Positions 6,101 to 7,041 of a stretch of DNA of 7,041 nucleotides are shown here, in pieces. A program made the position numbers and the translations under genes. The notes below the pieces were generated by a model. It worked only from the letters and a program-made list of their open reading frames with translations, did no database searches and was not told the origin of the DNA. The stretch is taken from NCBI GenBank assembly GCA_021777365.1, contig JAJYDP010000258.1, positions 1 to 7,041 on the forward strand, read 5' to 3'. Source of the DNA: Chloroflexota bacterium (GTDB lineage: Bacteria > Chloroflexota > Limnocylindria > Limnocylindrales > CSP1-4). Every line of letters begins with the position of its first letter. The stretch's first letter is position 1.

Positions 6101-7041
6101 ACGACCTTCCTCTTGCCTCCCGGCGTACCGTCCCCTCGGTGCAGGACCTCGCGCGCTGGCAGGCGGCCGACGCCGCGGCGCGACCGGCCCGCCTGGAACG
6201 GTTCCGCGCCCGGCTGGACGCCGCCGGGTTCGACGCCTACCTGGGCCTGAGCCGCGAGAACACGCGGTACCTGACGGGGTTCGTGCTGGGCGAGGGCGAG
6301 GAGAAGGTGGCGGGGGATTCGGGGCGCTTCGTCGTCGCTCCCGACGACCTGGTGGTCCTGGCCGACTCGCGTTACCGCGAGCAGGCCGCCGAGGAGTGCC
6401 CGGGGGCCCGCATCGAGGAGTCCTACTACGACCTGCCCGATCGGTGGGCCGGCATCCTGGCGGGGCTGCGCGGACGCGACGGAGGGCCGGTGCGACGCGT
6501 GGCGGTGGAGGCCGACCTGGTGAGCCACGCCACCTGGTCGCGCCTGCAGGCGGCGGCGCCGGATGTCGAGCTGGTGCCGGCGGAGGGGTGGATCGAGGCC
6601 CTGCGGGCGGTGAAGGAGCCCGGCGAACTGGAGCGGGTGGCCGCGGCGTGCGCCGTCGCCGACGCGGCGCTGCAGCGACTGCTCCCCGACATCCGGCCCG
6701 GGGTGACCGAGCGCGACCTGGCGCTGCAGCTCGAGTGGGCGATGCGGACCGGCGGCGCCGAGGCGCTCGCGTTCGACGTGGCGTGCCTGTCGGGGCCGCG
6801 CGCGGCGCTGCCGCACGGCTCACCGACCGACCGGCCCGTCGCGGCCGGCGAGGTGCTCCTGTTCGACTTCGGGGCCCAGGTGGCGGGCTACCGCAGCGAC
6901 ATGACGCGCACGCTCTTCGTGGCGGAGCCGCGCGCCGCGGACCTCGCGCTCTACCGGCTGGTCGCCGATGCCCAGGAGGCGGCGTTCGAGATGCTGGCAC
7001 GGGGCGTGGAGACCCACCAGGCGCCCACCGGCCCCGCGGTG
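6097..7041 (+). CDS. M24-family Xaa-Pro aminopeptidase/PepQ-like, N-terminal part (3' end outside window)
   Basis: This is a pita-bread-fold metallopeptidase, probably removing N-terminal residues before proline or splitting Xaa-Pro dipeptides in the cytoplasm. The frame is open for 315 codons from GTG 6097 to the window edge with no stop. Residues about 30-165 form a creatinase/prolidase N-terminal domain (RARLDAAGFDAYLGLSREN, RYLTGF, VLADSRYREQA). VKEPGELERVAAACAVAD marks the entry to the catalytic domain. Then come LSGPRAALPHG with the conserved His240 and LLFDFGAQVAGYRSDMTRT, which supplies the first two metal-binding aspartates, Asp257 and Asp268, at the expected spacing of 11. The remaining His/Glu/Glu ligands lie past the end. 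The first ~20 residues are extra relative to the conserved domain, so a start at GTG 6139 is possible. In Actinobacteria pepQ sits in the same extended locus just before efp, so efp may follow here (inference). Aminopeptidase and prolidase cannot be separated from this fragment. Confidence 0.93.
   Translation, partial: MNDLPLASRRTVPSVQDLARWQAADAAARPARLERFRARLDAAGFDAYLGLSRENTRYLTGFVLGEGEEKVAGDSGRFVVAPDDLVVLADSRYREQAAEECPGARIEESYYDLPDRWAGILAGLRGRDGGPVRRVAVEADLVSHATWSRLQAAAPDVELVPAEGWIEALRAVKEPGELERVAAACAVADAALQRLLPDIRPGVTERDLALQLEWAMRTGGAEALAFDVACLSGPRAALPHGSPTDRPVAAGEVLLFDFGAQVAGYRSDMTRTLFVAEPRAADLALYRLVADAQEAAFEMLARGVETHQAPTGPAV

Noticed and set aside
4214..7000. A second long - strand open frame (928 codons)
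   Set aside because: It is antisense to ruvX, mltG and the M24 gene, all of which have clear family motifs. The translation is Arg/Pro/Ala/His-rich without domains.

Overview
The window is very GC-rich (around 70% by eye) and completely packed with genes on the + strand. It holds six protein-coding genes: alaS (3' part), an FtsA-family ATPase gene, a gene for a large bitopic membrane protein with a baseplate-J-like outer region, ruvX, mltG, and an M24 aminopeptidase gene (5' part). Gaps between genes are 5 and 15 nt at the first two junctions. The last three junctions are 4-nt GTGA overlaps. There is no intergenic stretch long enough for a promoter or terminator, no RNA gene, no mobile element and no CRISPR array. 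The whole window reads as the middle of one co-directional transcription unit.

Layout: 1-1201, C-terminal part of alanyl-tRNA synthetase (editing and DHHA1 domains). 1207-2469, FtsA-like actin-fold ATPase. 2485-4305, a 606-residue protein with a cytoplasmic alpha/beta domain, a long disordered Pro/Gly/Ala/Arg linker, one transmembrane helix and a cysteine-free, Thr/Val/Ala-rich exported region resembling baseplate J/gp47 proteins. 4302-4832, RuvX/YqgF. 4829-6100, MltG endolytic murein transglycosylase. 6097 to the window end, M24-family (Xaa-Pro type) peptidase.

Organism: the alaS-ruvX-mltG order is a widely conserved bacterial arrangement, known from Firmicutes and Actinobacteria, and in Actinobacteria the locus continues through shikimate genes to pepQ and efp. 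Here mltG runs directly into the M24 peptidase gene, and an FtsA-like/baseplate-J-like gene pair lies between alaS and ruvX. This pair, with the high GC content and GTG starts, suggests a high-GC Chloroflexota lineage (Limnocylindria-like), with Actinobacteriota as the alternative. This is inference from context and memory of similar neighbourhoods, not a database result.

How the genes may work together: alaS and ruvX are housekeeping genes. MltG cuts nascent peptidoglycan at the membrane. The most interesting part is the FtsA-like/bitopic protein pair. A membrane-associating actin-fold ATPase is encoded next to a one-pass protein with a substantial cytoplasmic domain and a large outer domain, and both lie just upstream of a peptidoglycan enzyme. 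An undescribed envelope or division-linked assembly, analogous in layout to PilM-PilN or FtsA-FtsN, is a reasonable hypothesis, but nothing in the sequence proves it.
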